NCBI GenBank assembly: GCA_947460595.1
Contig: CANHGS010000013.1
Coordinates: 1 to 64,000 of the forward strand
Direction: 5' to 3'
DNA: 64,000 nucleotides
Source of the DNA: Bacteroidota bacterium
GTDB lineage: Bacteria; Bacteroidota; Bacteroidia; Chitinophagales; Chitinophagaceae
Made by a program: the position numbers and the translations under genes. The notes beneath the pieces are model-generated. The model saw only the letters and a list, made by a program, of their open reading frames with translations, had not been told where the DNA came from and ran no database searches. Position 1 is the first letter of the stretch. The number at the start of each line of letters is the position of its first letter. This document shows positions 53,001 through 61,082 of this stretch, in pieces.

Positions 53001-53418
53001 GGTGAATATGCGTGGTTATAACCAGAACATTGCCAATGGTAACAATGCCTTTGTCTTGAACTCTGAATTTCGGTTACCCATATTCTCTACTTTAATCAAT
53101 AGGCCAATCAATAATGCCTTTATCCGCAATTTGCAACTAACGCAATTCGTTGACCTTGGTTCTGCTTGGAATGGACAATACAACGGCATTACCCGTCCTG
53201 GTCAATATATTCAAAACCTTGACCCTAGTGGGGTTCCAACGGGCAATGTAGCCGTTAGAATTGATGCGGGTGGCTTGGGTCCATTTGCGGGTGGATATGG
53301 ATTTGGGATGAGGAGTACTTTATTGGGTTATTTTATGAAATTAGATACGGCCTGGCCCATGAAGGGAATCTTTGTAGGAAAGCCTATTTGGTATTTTTCA
53401 CTTGGATTTGATTTCTAA
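50032..53418 (+). CDS. Outer-membrane protein with beta-propeller and C-terminal beta-barrel
   Basis: The protein has 1128 residues. A signal peptide is clearest from M6 (NKWVFFLCFLFPLLSEAQ). Residues about 40-270 resemble a peptidase-MA-like domain, but its metal motif is replaced: REGIA at residues 140-144 stands where HExxH would be, followed by LPKWLVDGYVAY. Then come TolB/PD40-type propeller blades (DLDPSFVAFPNRVGIVFSSNRPSG). From about residue 700 the sequence is typical of a beta-barrel, with alternating strands and a final aromatic residue (FSLGFDF), as in outer-membrane proteins. The function is unknown. It starts 38 bases before a DUF5686 gene's promoter region and both probably serve envelope biogenesis. 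Confidence 0.75.
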   Translation: MQRNSMNKWVFFLCFLFPLLSEAQVNTVMFGKNRVQHKKFVWKFYQSPNFNTYTTQNGVELGKFVAQVAEEELLSLENFTEYSLQRRANILVYNNYNDYKSSNVGLGMDWQNSGGSTKLVNNKIIVYFDGNHNHLKRSVREGIAKVLTDNLLFGDDIGEFASNQALLDLPKWLVDGYVAYAAEPWSTELDDELKSALLSGRYNSFYQFAFEKPLLAGHAFWYYFGNKYRKENITYMLYLARIYKNLNSAALRICKIKFKDVLSEFMQSEQDRYAKDIRARRNAVKGSLSISEDISKNDYFRFQANPTPRSNNYAVVEFKKGIYSVKYFENFYQQKTLLQLGVRTNQGDINPNYPILAWDVKGTRLLVMYWEDGKTKMFVYDVIAKYKRYKQTIEGFDQVLDASFMLNANQLVMSAVKNGHSDIFTYNIEENKLTQVTNDIYDDLDPSFVAFPNRVGIVFSSNRPSGSAPSGDSVLPSRYRFNIFLTDMSAGGPGKQVAQMTNQKFGNARYPMQYNTNHFTFVSDQNGIANRWAGFFGTSRNGLDTLYYIGDEVLHNPSNKEFDSTLVAWRKNEPDSVSYFQVFKDSTYTFPITNYQSSLKETRIAGNNGQVSEVRQEGDYKFLYKLKVDSIALARRNTNARPTEYMKKTMDELRAAEGKAILYNNKPVLKDSARKAGNVFQNEFADEEPDTSAAIRSLMENNARASILSKAKLFDYRMKFSSDYILAGFTNNVLINRYQPYAGGSGPIQLNNGNDLNFTFRVGTSDLMEDIKFVGGLRFGTNLKDKDVFFSFQNYRRRLDWGLTYYRSNVTNFFNTSYNNELFTNLYQANLSYPFNEVKSLRATVAYRHDRGVLRSYDNNAGLPDPAALKYADTVSKFVLTRFEYVHDNTINPTQNIWNGLRFKIYMDVNLPMHKTSYGNNKMTFNFGFDARKYVKIYRNFIWAGRAAADFSWGNQKLIYYLGGVDGWMGPKFNNNPPAPDQGYAFQSLAVNMRGYNQNIANGNNAFVLNSEFRLPIFSTLINRPINNAFIRNLQLTQFVDLGSAWNGQYNGITRPGQYIQNLDPSGVPTGNVAVRIDAGGLGPFAGGYGFGMRSTLLGYFMKLDTAWPMKGIFVGKPIWYFSLGFDF

Positions 53419-53456
53419 CCAAACGTTAAAACGGATGCTTGCCATAGCTTAACCGT

Positions 53457-53464
53457 TATTTTTG
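53457..53464 (+). promoter_or_regulatory. -7 box immediately before the DUF5686 gene
   Basis: TATTTTTG is an exact TAnnTTTG match that ends four bases before the ATG at 53469. A TTG lies 15 bases before it. Transcription would begin at or just after the start codon, so a leaderless mRNA is implied. Confidence 0.5.
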
Positions 53465-53468
53465 CCGA

Positions 53469-55961
53469 ATGTTTTATCAAGGGAAACCTATTCTATTTGT
53501 ATGTCTATTATTGCTTTTGTCCCATGTTACTATGGCTCAGGGTAAGCGATTCTCAGGTGTGGTTAAAGACAAGCAAAGTGATGAACCCATTCCCTTTGCC
53601 TCTGTTGAATTTAAATTATCTAAGAAAGGTGTTTTAACAGATTCTGCAGGAAAATTCTCTGTTGACCAACAAGGGGTACTGACTACTGATTCTGTAACAG
53701 TCATGAGTGTTGGTTATAAAAAATTAGTGATTCCCGTAAGGGCATTTAAAGACAGTGGTTTTGTTGAATTGCATATAGAAGTATTACCCCCATCTGGAGA
53801 GGCTATTGTAAAAAGCAAGTACAATCGATCGCTTTGGTTTTGGCGCAAAATCATGGCCAATAAAGACAAGAATAACCGTACTAAATGGGAGAGTTATTCT
53901 TATGAGATCTATAATAAATTAGAAATGGATCTCAATAATATTCGTCAGGATAAATTAAAAAACAATATGTTACTCAAGCCCCTTGGCTTTGTATTGAGTT
54001 ATGTAGACTCTGCTGAGAGTAGTAAACCCTATTTGCCTGTTTACTTAACAGAAACGCTGTCTGATTATTATTACAGAAAAGACCCAGAGAAAATTCACGA
54101 GGTAATCAAAGCCACGCGCACCAATGGTTTGGAGAATGAGAGCCTGATTAAGGAATTGGGGGGCATGTATCAAAATGTGAATGTGTATAGTGATTATATA
54201 CCTGTTTTTACCCGCGATTTTATTAGCCCTTTCCATGCTAATGGAGACAATTATTACAATTTCAAATTAGCTGATACGGCTTATCTGAGCGGTAAGCGAT
54301 TGGTGCATTTGCGATTTACAGCTAAGCGCAAAGGAGAGAGCACTTTTGAGGGAGACTGTTGGGTAAACGATACCAGTTTTGCAATACAAAAAGTAACCAT
54401 GCGACCATCGCCCGACGCAAGTATCAATTTTATTGAAGGGCTATCTCTTATTCAAGAATACCACTTGGTCAATGATAGTACTTGGTTTTTGTACAAAGAC
54501 CGTTTTGTAGTAGACATCGCCCCGCTGGGCAAAGGAAAGCTAGGGATTAAAGGCCGTAAGACCACTACTTATGAGCACGTGGTTTTAAATGATGCCAACG
54601 CTTTGGAAGATTTAAGTAAGACCAAGAAAGTACAGCAAGTTGACCTGCTTCCCAATACGGAAAATCAAACCGATAGTTTTTGGTCTAAGCGTAGACACGA
54701 ACCCTTGGATAAGAATGAAAAAACGGTTTACAAAGTTTTAGATACACTTACTAAGAATAGCACTTATATCTTTTACCGAGAGTTGGCCCAGACCATCGTA
54801 AAAGGCACGCGTGATATAGGGAATATTCGTTTGGGGCCTTGGTATTATTGGATCAGTGGCAATAATTGGGAGGGCACCCGTTTTAGGTTTGACCTATCTA
54901 CCAACCGAGGCTTTCATAAAAAATTATACCTCACTGGCTATGGCGCTTATGGTACCAAGGACGGGATGTTCAAAGGTGGGGGAGAAGCCAAGTGGTTATT
55001 TGATAGAGAGAACTGGACCTACTTGAAAATATATTATAGAAATGATTTAGATAATGGACAGGTTAGCTATGACCAAATGGGTACCGATAATATTTTTGGA
55101 ACCCTGTTTCGTAGACCCAATATTCCATTTAAATTTCAACAATTAGAAGAAAAGAAAATTGAATTTTTTAAAGAAACCCCCAGTGGTTTGGGTTTTGGTT
55201 TGTCAGCATCATCCAAACAATTTACAGCCTTGGAAAATCTGCCAGGAAAAGAATATTTTCCAACAAAAGGTCCTAATCCATTTAATACATTTGAAACCAC
55301 CTTGCGTTTAAGGTATGCCTATTTAGAAAGGAATATTGAAGACAATTTCTTGCGCGTAAGTTTGGGTAGTTTGTATCCGGTCATTGATTTTAAATACACC
55401 AAGGGGTTTACCAAAGTGTTCAATAGCAGTTATGATTACCATAAAATGGACTTAACCGTTTCTCATTTTGCAAAAGTTCCTCCGCTTGGAACCCTATACT
55501 ATAGCGTGTTTGCGGGAAAAGTCATTGGCAATCTGCCTTATCAAATGTTAGACATGTTGCCAGGCAATGAAATGTATTATTATAACAAGTTTGCTTTTAA
55601 TCTGATGCATCGCTTTGAATACTTGGCTGATCAGTATATAGGGATTAATGTGGAACATAATGTTGGACCAGGAATCTTTAAATTCATTCCCCTAACCAGA
55701 AAATTAAAATTCAGACAATTCTGGAGTGCCAAGGGAATTGTTGGAACCCTTACCGATATGAACAAACAATTGAACTATGTAGGCAATTATCCATATCGTT
55801 CATTAGATGGTCAACCCTATATTGAATTGGGTACAGGGGTAGACAATGTCTTCCATTTTTTTAGGGTAGATTTTGTTTGGCGCGTAGCGGCACCACAACC
55901 TGTTCATGGTGAATTAAGGGACAAATTTGGCATATTTGGCAGCTTTAGATTCCAATTCTAA
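53469..55961 (+). CDS. DUF5686/carboxypeptidase-like regulatory domain outer-membrane protein
   Basis: The protein has 830 residues with a signal peptide (LFVCLLLLLSHVTMAQ). A carboxypeptidase D regulatory-like beta-sandwich follows (about residues 24-110: FSGVVKDKQSDEPIPFASVEF ... LTDSAGKFSV), and the remaining ~700 residues match the DUF5686 layout, with C-terminal beta-barrel strands ending FGSFRFQF. Such proteins sit in the outer membrane of Bacteroidota and their role is not established, though the barrel-plus-regulatory-domain layout resembles TonB-dependent receptors without a plug. Its stop directly touches the pyrD stop. Confidence 0.85.
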   Translation: MFYQGKPILFVCLLLLLSHVTMAQGKRFSGVVKDKQSDEPIPFASVEFKLSKKGVLTDSAGKFSVDQQGVLTTDSVTVMSVGYKKLVIPVRAFKDSGFVELHIEVLPPSGEAIVKSKYNRSLWFWRKIMANKDKNNRTKWESYSYEIYNKLEMDLNNIRQDKLKNNMLLKPLGFVLSYVDSAESSKPYLPVYLTETLSDYYYRKDPEKIHEVIKATRTNGLENESLIKELGGMYQNVNVYSDYIPVFTRDFISPFHANGDNYYNFKLADTAYLSGKRLVHLRFTAKRKGESTFEGDCWVNDTSFAIQKVTMRPSPDASINFIEGLSLIQEYHLVNDSTWFLYKDRFVVDIAPLGKGKLGIKGRKTTTYEHVVLNDANALEDLSKTKKVQQVDLLPNTENQTDSFWSKRRHEPLDKNEKTVYKVLDTLTKNSTYIFYRELAQTIVKGTRDIGNIRLGPWYYWISGNNWEGTRFRFDLSTNRGFHKKLYLTGYGAYGTKDGMFKGGGEAKWLFDRENWTYLKIYYRNDLDNGQVSYDQMGTDNIFGTLFRRPNIPFKFQQLEEKKIEFFKETPSGLGFGLSASSKQFTALENLPGKEYFPTKGPNPFNTFETTLRLRYAYLERNIEDNFLRVSLGSLYPVIDFKYTKGFTKVFNSSYDYHKMDLTVSHFAKVPPLGTLYYSVFAGKVIGNLPYQMLDMLPGNEMYYYNKFAFNLMHRFEYLADQYIGINVEHNVGPGIFKFIPLTRKLKFRQFWSAKGIVGTLTDMNKQLNYVGNYPYRSLDGQPYIELGTGVDNVFHFFRVDFVWRVAAPQPVHGELRDKFGIFGSFRFQF

Positions 55962-57008
55962 TTAATGCACCAAACCCTCGCAAATATTGCGGACAATTCT
56001 TGGACCTTCATATATAAATCCTGTCCAAACCTGCACCAGACTAGCACCTGCTTTTAATTTTTCTTGGGCATCAGCAGCGTTAAAAATACCACCACTTGCT
56101 ATAATGGGAATTTTTCCTTGGGTATTTTCTGCTAAATATTGCACCACTTCAGTTGATCTTTTGGTAACGGGTTTGCCGCTTAGACCACCAGCACCAATGG
56201 CATCCACCTCTTGTTTGGGGGTGGCTAATCCCTCTCTGCTAATGGTAGTATTAGTGGCAACCAATCCGTCTAATTGTGTATCAAAAGAAAGCGATACTAT
56301 ATCGTCTAACTGTTCCTTACTTAGGTCTGGTGCAATTTTGAGCAAGAGTGGCTTGGGTTTACTTTTACCTTGGTTTATCTGTTGCAAATTGGCCAAGATC
56401 TTGGTCAAGGAATCCTTTTCTTGCAAAGCCCTTAAACCCGGTGTATTGGGGGAACTTACGTTGACTACAAAATAGTCTACCTCATCAAATAATTCTCTGA
56501 AACAGGTTTCATAATCCTTCCAAGCATCTTCATTTTCTGTGACTTTGTTCTTACCAATATTCCCGCCTATGATCAATTTGTTCTTTTGTTTGGCTACTTG
56601 GTTCCACTGAGCCAATCTGGCTTTAACAGCGGCCACCCCTTCATTGTTAAATCCCATGCGGTTAATCAGTGCTTTGTCCTTGGGTAAGCGAAACAAACGG
56701 GGTTGTTCATTACCAGGCTGCCCAACTGGGGTTACGGTACCTATTTCTACAAAACCAAATCCCAACACTTCTAACTCCTTCAAATACAAGGCGTTCTTGT
56801 CAAATCCAGCACCAAGACCCACAGGATTCTTAAAAGAAAGTCCCAATAAGTCTTTTTTTAAACTGGGGTGTTCCAACTGGTATTGTTGTTCCAAGATCCA
56901 TCGGCTAGGAGCCAAGGCACAAGCCGTTTTAAGGGCATTCATGGAAAAATGATGTACTGCCTCGGGGTCAAAACGGAAGAGTTGATTGCGGACAAAGGGA
57001 TAAATCAT
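55962..57008 (-). CDS. pyrD: Dihydroorotate dehydrogenase (quinone), class 2
   Basis: The protein has 348 residues from the ATG at 57008. A start at 57086 would add 26 residues and is unlikely because the class-2 N-terminal membrane helix region begins with MIYPFVRNQLFRFDPEAVHHFS. FMN-site motifs are GAGFDKNALYLKELEVLGFGFVEIGTVTPVGQPGNEQPRLFRLPKDKALINRMGFNN (conserved, quoted in pieces), a catalytic Ser in NVSSPNTPGL, and the C-terminal ATNTTISREGL and GGIFNAADA with phosphate-binding Gly residues. It oxidises dihydroorotate to orotate in pyrimidine synthesis. Confidence 0.95.
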   Translation of the reverse strand: MIYPFVRNQLFRFDPEAVHHFSMNALKTACALAPSRWILEQQYQLEHPSLKKDLLGLSFKNPVGLGAGFDKNALYLKELEVLGFGFVEIGTVTPVGQPGNEQPRLFRLPKDKALINRMGFNNEGVAAVKARLAQWNQVAKQKNKLIIGGNIGKNKVTENEDAWKDYETCFRELFDEVDYFVVNVSSPNTPGLRALQEKDSLTKILANLQQINQGKSKPKPLLLKIAPDLSKEQLDDIVSLSFDTQLDGLVATNTTISREGLATPKQEVDAIGAGGLSGKPVTKRSTEVVQYLAENTQGKIPIIASGGIFNAADAQEKLKAGASLVQVWTGFIYEGPRIVRNICEGLVH

Positions 57009-57104
57009 AAGGTAAAGATACTTAGCCCTTTTCAAAGCTGAATCAGCCCAGCAGCTTGACCCAAAAAATAATAGTTGCATAAACAACTGTTAGGTATTTT
57101 CCCC

Positions 57105-57112
57105 TACTTTTG
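57105..57112 (+). promoter_or_regulatory. Candidate -7 box for the thiolase gene
   Basis: TACTTTTG is an exact TAnnTTTG match 20 bases before the ATG at 57133. The nearest TTG (57075) is 27 bases upstream, slightly too far. Confidence 0.45.
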
Positions 57113-57132
57113 AAGGGATTAAAAGAAAAGCC

Positions 57133-58311
57133 ATGCAGGAAGCCTATATCGTTGCCGGATTTAGAACCGCAGTGACCAAAAGTAAAAAAGGCGGTCTCCG
57201 TTTTTTTAGACCGGATGATCTTGCCGTAGAAGTGATTAAAGGATTGGTAGCAACCATGCCCCAATTGGATCCCAAAAGGGTGGATGATGTTATTGTAGGA
57301 AATGCTGTGCCAGAGGCCGAACAAGGTTTGCAATTTGGAAGAATCATATCTGCCAAAGCCCTAGGCATTGACGTTGCAGGATTTACCATTAATCGATACT
57401 GCGCTAGTGGATTAGAGAGCATTGCATTGGCTACTGCCAAAATTAGGTCAGGTATGGCCGAATGTATTATTGCCGGTGGAACAGAGAGTATGAGTTTGGT
57501 TCCAACAGCGGGTTGGAAAACAGTACCCTCTTATTCCATTGCCAAAGACGAACCTGACTATTATTTGAGCATGGGACTTACGGCAGAAGCTGTTGCCAAA
57601 GAATTCAACATTAATAGAGAAGACCAGGATTTGTTTGCAGTAGGCTCGCACCAAAAAGCAGCCAATGCCATTGAACAAGGTTATTTCAAATCTGGCATTA
57701 TTCCCATTACCGTAGAAGAGACTTATGTGAATGAGAAGGGTAAAAAAGCCACTCGTTCCTATGTGGTGGATACCGATGATGGTGTTAGGGCCGATACCAA
57801 TGCAACCGTACTGGCCAAACTAAAACCGGCATTTGCTGTTGGGGGATCTGTTACTGCAGGAAACGCATCACAAACCAGTGATGGCGCAGCTTTTGTGGTA
57901 GTAATGAGTGAGCGCATGATAGTAGAATTGGGATTAAAACCCATAGGAAGATTGGTCAATGTTGCTTCTGCTGGTGTACATCCAAGGATTATGGGAATTG
58001 GACCCATAGCGGCCATTCCAAAAGTGCTCAAACAAGCCAATATGAATTTGAGTGATATTAACTTGATTGAACTCAATGAAGCTTTTGCTTCTCAATCTTT
58101 GGCCGTAATTCGTGAACTAGGATTGAACCAGGAAATTGTGAATATTAATGGAGGTGCCATTGCACTGGGTCACCCCTTGGGCTGCACCGGATGCAAGCTT
58201 ACGGTACAGGTCCTCAATGACTTAAAAAGATTGAACAAAAAATACGGCATGGTTTCAGCCTGCGTAGGCGGTGGACAAGGAATTGCCGGGATTATTGAAA
58301 ATATAGATTAG
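57133..58311 (+). CDS. Acetyl-CoA C-acyltransferase (thiolase)
   Basis: The protein has 392 residues with the full thiolase triad: nucleophile C90 in NRYCASGLESIALA, H347 in GGAIALGHPLGCTG and C377 in SACVGGGQG. The sequence order and length match acetyl-CoA acyltransferase/acetyltransferase of fatty acid oxidation (FadA/AtoB-type). Without substrate data, synthesis of acetoacetyl-CoA versus beta-oxidation cannot be separated. Its partner hydratase-dehydrogenase is not in the window. Confidence 0.94.
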   Translation: MQEAYIVAGFRTAVTKSKKGGLRFFRPDDLAVEVIKGLVATMPQLDPKRVDDVIVGNAVPEAEQGLQFGRIISAKALGIDVAGFTINRYCASGLESIALATAKIRSGMAECIIAGGTESMSLVPTAGWKTVPSYSIAKDEPDYYLSMGLTAEAVAKEFNINREDQDLFAVGSHQKAANAIEQGYFKSGIIPITVEETYVNEKGKKATRSYVVDTDDGVRADTNATVLAKLKPAFAVGGSVTAGNASQTSDGAAFVVVMSERMIVELGLKPIGRLVNVASAGVHPRIMGIGPIAAIPKVLKQANMNLSDINLIELNEAFASQSLAVIRELGLNQEIVNINGGAIALGHPLGCTGCKLTVQVLNDLKRLNKKYGMVSACVGGGQGIAGIIENID

Positions 58312-58333
58312 ACTAAAAAAACATTGCTTTTTG

Positions 58334-58364
58334 AATCCCCTTGCCCGTGTAAGGGGATTTTTTT
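58334..58364 (+). terminator. Rho-independent terminator of the thiolase gene
   Basis: AATCCCCTT and AAGGGGATT form a perfect 9-bp stem with an 8-base loop, followed by TTTTT. It lies 23 bases after the stop. Confidence 0.93.
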
Positions 58365-58450
58365 ATTCGCTCATAGCTGATGAAAGTCATAGTTTTCATG
58401 GGTTAATACAGTTAGTTTCATACTTGTAAAACCTACTCTTCAACCCTAAA

Positions 58451-59290
58451 ATGAGCGTCATGAAAACCATATTAGTACCCACTGATTTTTCTGAAACAGC
58501 CATGAATGCAGCGGCATATGCCTTGCCATTGGCCAAGCAATTGGGCATGGATAGAATTGTTTTGTACAATGCTTATCAAGCGCCAATAAGTGTAGATCCC
58601 ATGGTACCAACCGTGCAACTTTTAGACATGGATCTCATGAAAAAAAGTAGTGATGAAGGCTTGGCCCATTTTAAAAATAAATTACAAGAACAACCCGATG
58701 GCAATTTGCCCATTGATACTTTTAGTGAATATAATGTGCTTACCGGCGGTATCAATGATTTAAGCAAAGCAGTACAAGCCGCTTTAATTGTGATGGGGAT
58801 TACGGGAGGAGGAGCCGTTACAGAAACGTTGATTGGTAGCAACGCGGTAAGTATTTCTTTGCATGCTCAAATTCCAGTAGTCATAGTTCCGCCAGAAGCA
58901 AGCTTCAAAAAAATCAATCGGGTTCTGTTGGCCTGCGATTTTAAACAAGTACTAGCCTCCACACCCGTTCAGCCTTTGAAAGCATTATTAGATGACACTG
59001 CTGCTAAGCTGTTTGTTTTACATGTGAACACGCCCAATGAAAAAGCCATTGACCTTTCTTTTGAAAATATGGTATTGGATGGTTTGTTAAAAACCTATCA
59101 ACCCGAATACCATTTTGTAAACAACGAATCATTCACTGATGGCATTAACCATTTTGCTGATAATAACCAAATTGATTTGATTATCACCATGCCTAAAAAA
59201 CACGGATTCTTTGAAAGTCTATTCAAAAAGAGTCACACCAAAAAATTGGCTTTTCATAGTCACCTTCCATTGATGGTAATGCATGAATAA
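58451..59290 (+). CDS. Universal stress protein, tandem domains
   Basis: The protein has 279 residues, that is, two Usp domains. The first begins KTILVPTDFSETAMNAAAYAL and ends with VMGITGGGAVTETLIGSNAVSISLHAQIPVVIVP, which contains the ATP-binding G-x2-G-x9-G-like pattern. The second (from about residue 150) keeps the fold (RVLLACDFKQ, FVLHVN) but lacks the ATP motif. UspA-type proteins respond to energy or oxygen stress. The second ATG (58460) is a common start for this family and could be the true one. Confidence 0.88.
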   Translation: MSVMKTILVPTDFSETAMNAAAYALPLAKQLGMDRIVLYNAYQAPISVDPMVPTVQLLDMDLMKKSSDEGLAHFKNKLQEQPDGNLPIDTFSEYNVLTGGINDLSKAVQAALIVMGITGGGAVTETLIGSNAVSISLHAQIPVVIVPPEASFKKINRVLLACDFKQVLASTPVQPLKALLDDTAAKLFVLHVNTPNEKAIDLSFENMVLDGLLKTYQPEYHFVNNESFTDGINHFADNNQIDLIITMPKKHGFFESLFKKSHTKKLAFHSHLPLMVMHE

Positions 59291-59303
59291 GCAGTTGTAT
59301 CTA

Positions 59304-60986
59304 TTAGGACAAGTACTTTCCTACAATAGGAACTCTGCGTCCAACCCCAAATGCCTTTGGCGATACGCGGATAATGGGGCAGAACTGATTACGTTTGTAT
59401 TCATTAGTGTTGACCATTTTTAGTGTGCGGTCTACCAATGCTGCGTCAAATCCTAATGCTTTTATTTCTGCGGGTCCTTGACGTTTCTCAATGTATTGAT
59501 ACAGGATTTGATCTAGTACCGCATAGTCTGGGAGTGAGTCGCTGTCTTTTTGATTAGGCCTTAGCTCTGCACTTGGTGCTTTGTCAATGATATTGATGGG
59601 AATAATTTCTTTGTTGCGATTAATATACTTAGCAAGTGCATAGACCTGTAATTTGTAGCAATCACCCAGCACGCCAAGACCTCCAGCCATATCTCCATAA
59701 AGTGTACCATAACCGGTAGAGAGTTCACTTTTGTTAGAAGTGTTGAGCAAAATATAGCCGAACTTATTAGAAATGGCCATGAGTAAATTACCCCTACTAC
59801 GGCTTTGGATATTTTCTTCGGCTAGTGAAAAAGGCAGGTCTTGAAACAAAGGTTTTAAAGTGTGCAAAAAGCTTTCATAAACCTCGTTAATCCGAACAAT
59901 ATCATAAGGGTTCTCCAAATTTTTGCTAAGTGCTACAGCATCATTTACGCTATGTTCGGTAGAATAGGGCGATGGCATGAGAATAGCTCTCACATTGTCT
60001 TTGCCCAATGCATCGCAGGCAAGTGCAAGGGTCACAGCGGAATCAATACCACCAGAGGATCCTAGGATGGCTTTGGTAAATCCCATCTTTTGAAAATAAT
60101 CCCGAATCCCTAAAATCAGGGCGTCATAGACCTGTGCAATATTTAATTCTGGTTCCAGTGTAGCGGGATTTAATTCTTTATCTGGCATCCTACTAGCAGG
60201 CTCAATAATGGTTGCGTCAAGGGATCCATCTTCCAGCAACATCACAGCGTCTAAAGCTTCTTCAAACAAGGGAAATGCCTTACATAAATTAGCGTCTTTA
60301 TCAAAAATCATGGAAGATCCATCAAATACAATCTCCGTTTGAGAGCCTACTGCATTGCAATAGAACATGGGGATTTTGTATTTGAGTACATTGGCTTTGA
60401 TCACGGATTTTCTATCCTCATCATGGGTATAATCAAATGGAGAGGCACTCAGGTTTAACATCAGGTCTGGGCTCTGTTCCATTAAGTGGTCCATGGGGCA
60501 GATGCGGTAAAGCGGATTGTCTCCCATATTCCAAATGTCTTCGCAAATAGTAATGGCCAATTTCTTTCCCTTGAATGGGACTACTTTCCATTCAAATGCG
60601 GGTTCAAAATAACGGTACTCGTCAAAAACATCGTATGTGGGTAGCAAGGTTTTGTGAATCTCTGCTTTCACTTCTTTTTCATACAAAAAGAAAGCAGCAT
60701 TAAATAGGTCCTTACCCCTTAATTGGGTATTTCTTACTGGAGCTCCAACCAAGACCCCAATGGTATCAGCGTGTTCCTTAATTCTGTCAATTGATTCCTG
60801 GCATTTAGAAAGAAAATCGTTGAACTCCACAAAATCCCTAGCGGGATATCCGCAGATACTCATTTCACTAAAAAGAATTAAATCGCCACCGGCAGCTTTT
60901 GCGGTTTCAATGGCTTCAATAATCTTATTGGTATTGTATTCAAAATTGCCAATATGGTAATTTTGTTGGGCCAGGAAAATCTTCAT
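59304..60986 (-). CDS. nadE: NAD+ synthase, glutamine-hydrolysing
   Basis: The protein has 560 residues. The N-terminal nitrilase-like glutaminase domain has its triad E41 (LILFSEMSICGYP), K112 (IHKTLLPTYD) and C148 (AITICEDIWN). The C-terminal synthetase domain has the PP-loop GSSGGIDSAVTLALA and LLNTSNKSELSTGYGTLYGDMAGGLGVLGD, as in NadE. It turns nicotinic acid adenine dinucleotide into NAD with ammonia from glutamine. The gene lies next to gldB in divergent orientation. Confidence 0.96.
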   Translation of the reverse strand: MKIFLAQQNYHIGNFEYNTNKIIEAIETAKAAGGDLILFSEMSICGYPARDFVEFNDFLSKCQESIDRIKEHADTIGVLVGAPVRNTQLRGKDLFNAAFFLYEKEVKAEIHKTLLPTYDVFDEYRYFEPAFEWKVVPFKGKKLAITICEDIWNMGDNPLYRICPMDHLMEQSPDLMLNLSASPFDYTHDEDRKSVIKANVLKYKIPMFYCNAVGSQTEIVFDGSSMIFDKDANLCKAFPLFEEALDAVMLLEDGSLDATIIEPASRMPDKELNPATLEPELNIAQVYDALILGIRDYFQKMGFTKAILGSSGGIDSAVTLALACDALGKDNVRAILMPSPYSTEHSVNDAVALSKNLENPYDIVRINEVYESFLHTLKPLFQDLPFSLAEENIQSRSRGNLLMAISNKFGYILLNTSNKSELSTGYGTLYGDMAGGLGVLGDCYKLQVYALAKYINRNKEIIPINIIDKAPSAELRPNQKDSDSLPDYAVLDQILYQYIEKRQGPAEIKALGFDAALVDRTLKMVNTNEYKRNQFCPIIRVSPKAFGVGRRVPIVGKYLS

Positions 60987-61082
60987 GGAGCAAATTTCAC
61001 TAATTATTGGTAATGAGGCTTATTTTGTGGGGGAACAATTTCTAAAAATTATTGTTTCAATCATTCCAATCCTTAATAGCTA

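Noticed and set aside
55987..56475. 162-codon plus-strand frame over pyrD
   Set aside because: pyrD is complete and conserved on the minus strand, and the frame has a skewed Ser/Leu/Pro composition.
59318..59332. TTCCTA-CAA-TAGGAA hairpin at the 3' end of nadE
   Set aside because: The stem is only 6 bp with a 3-base loop and no T run follows in either direction, so it is not claimed as a terminator.
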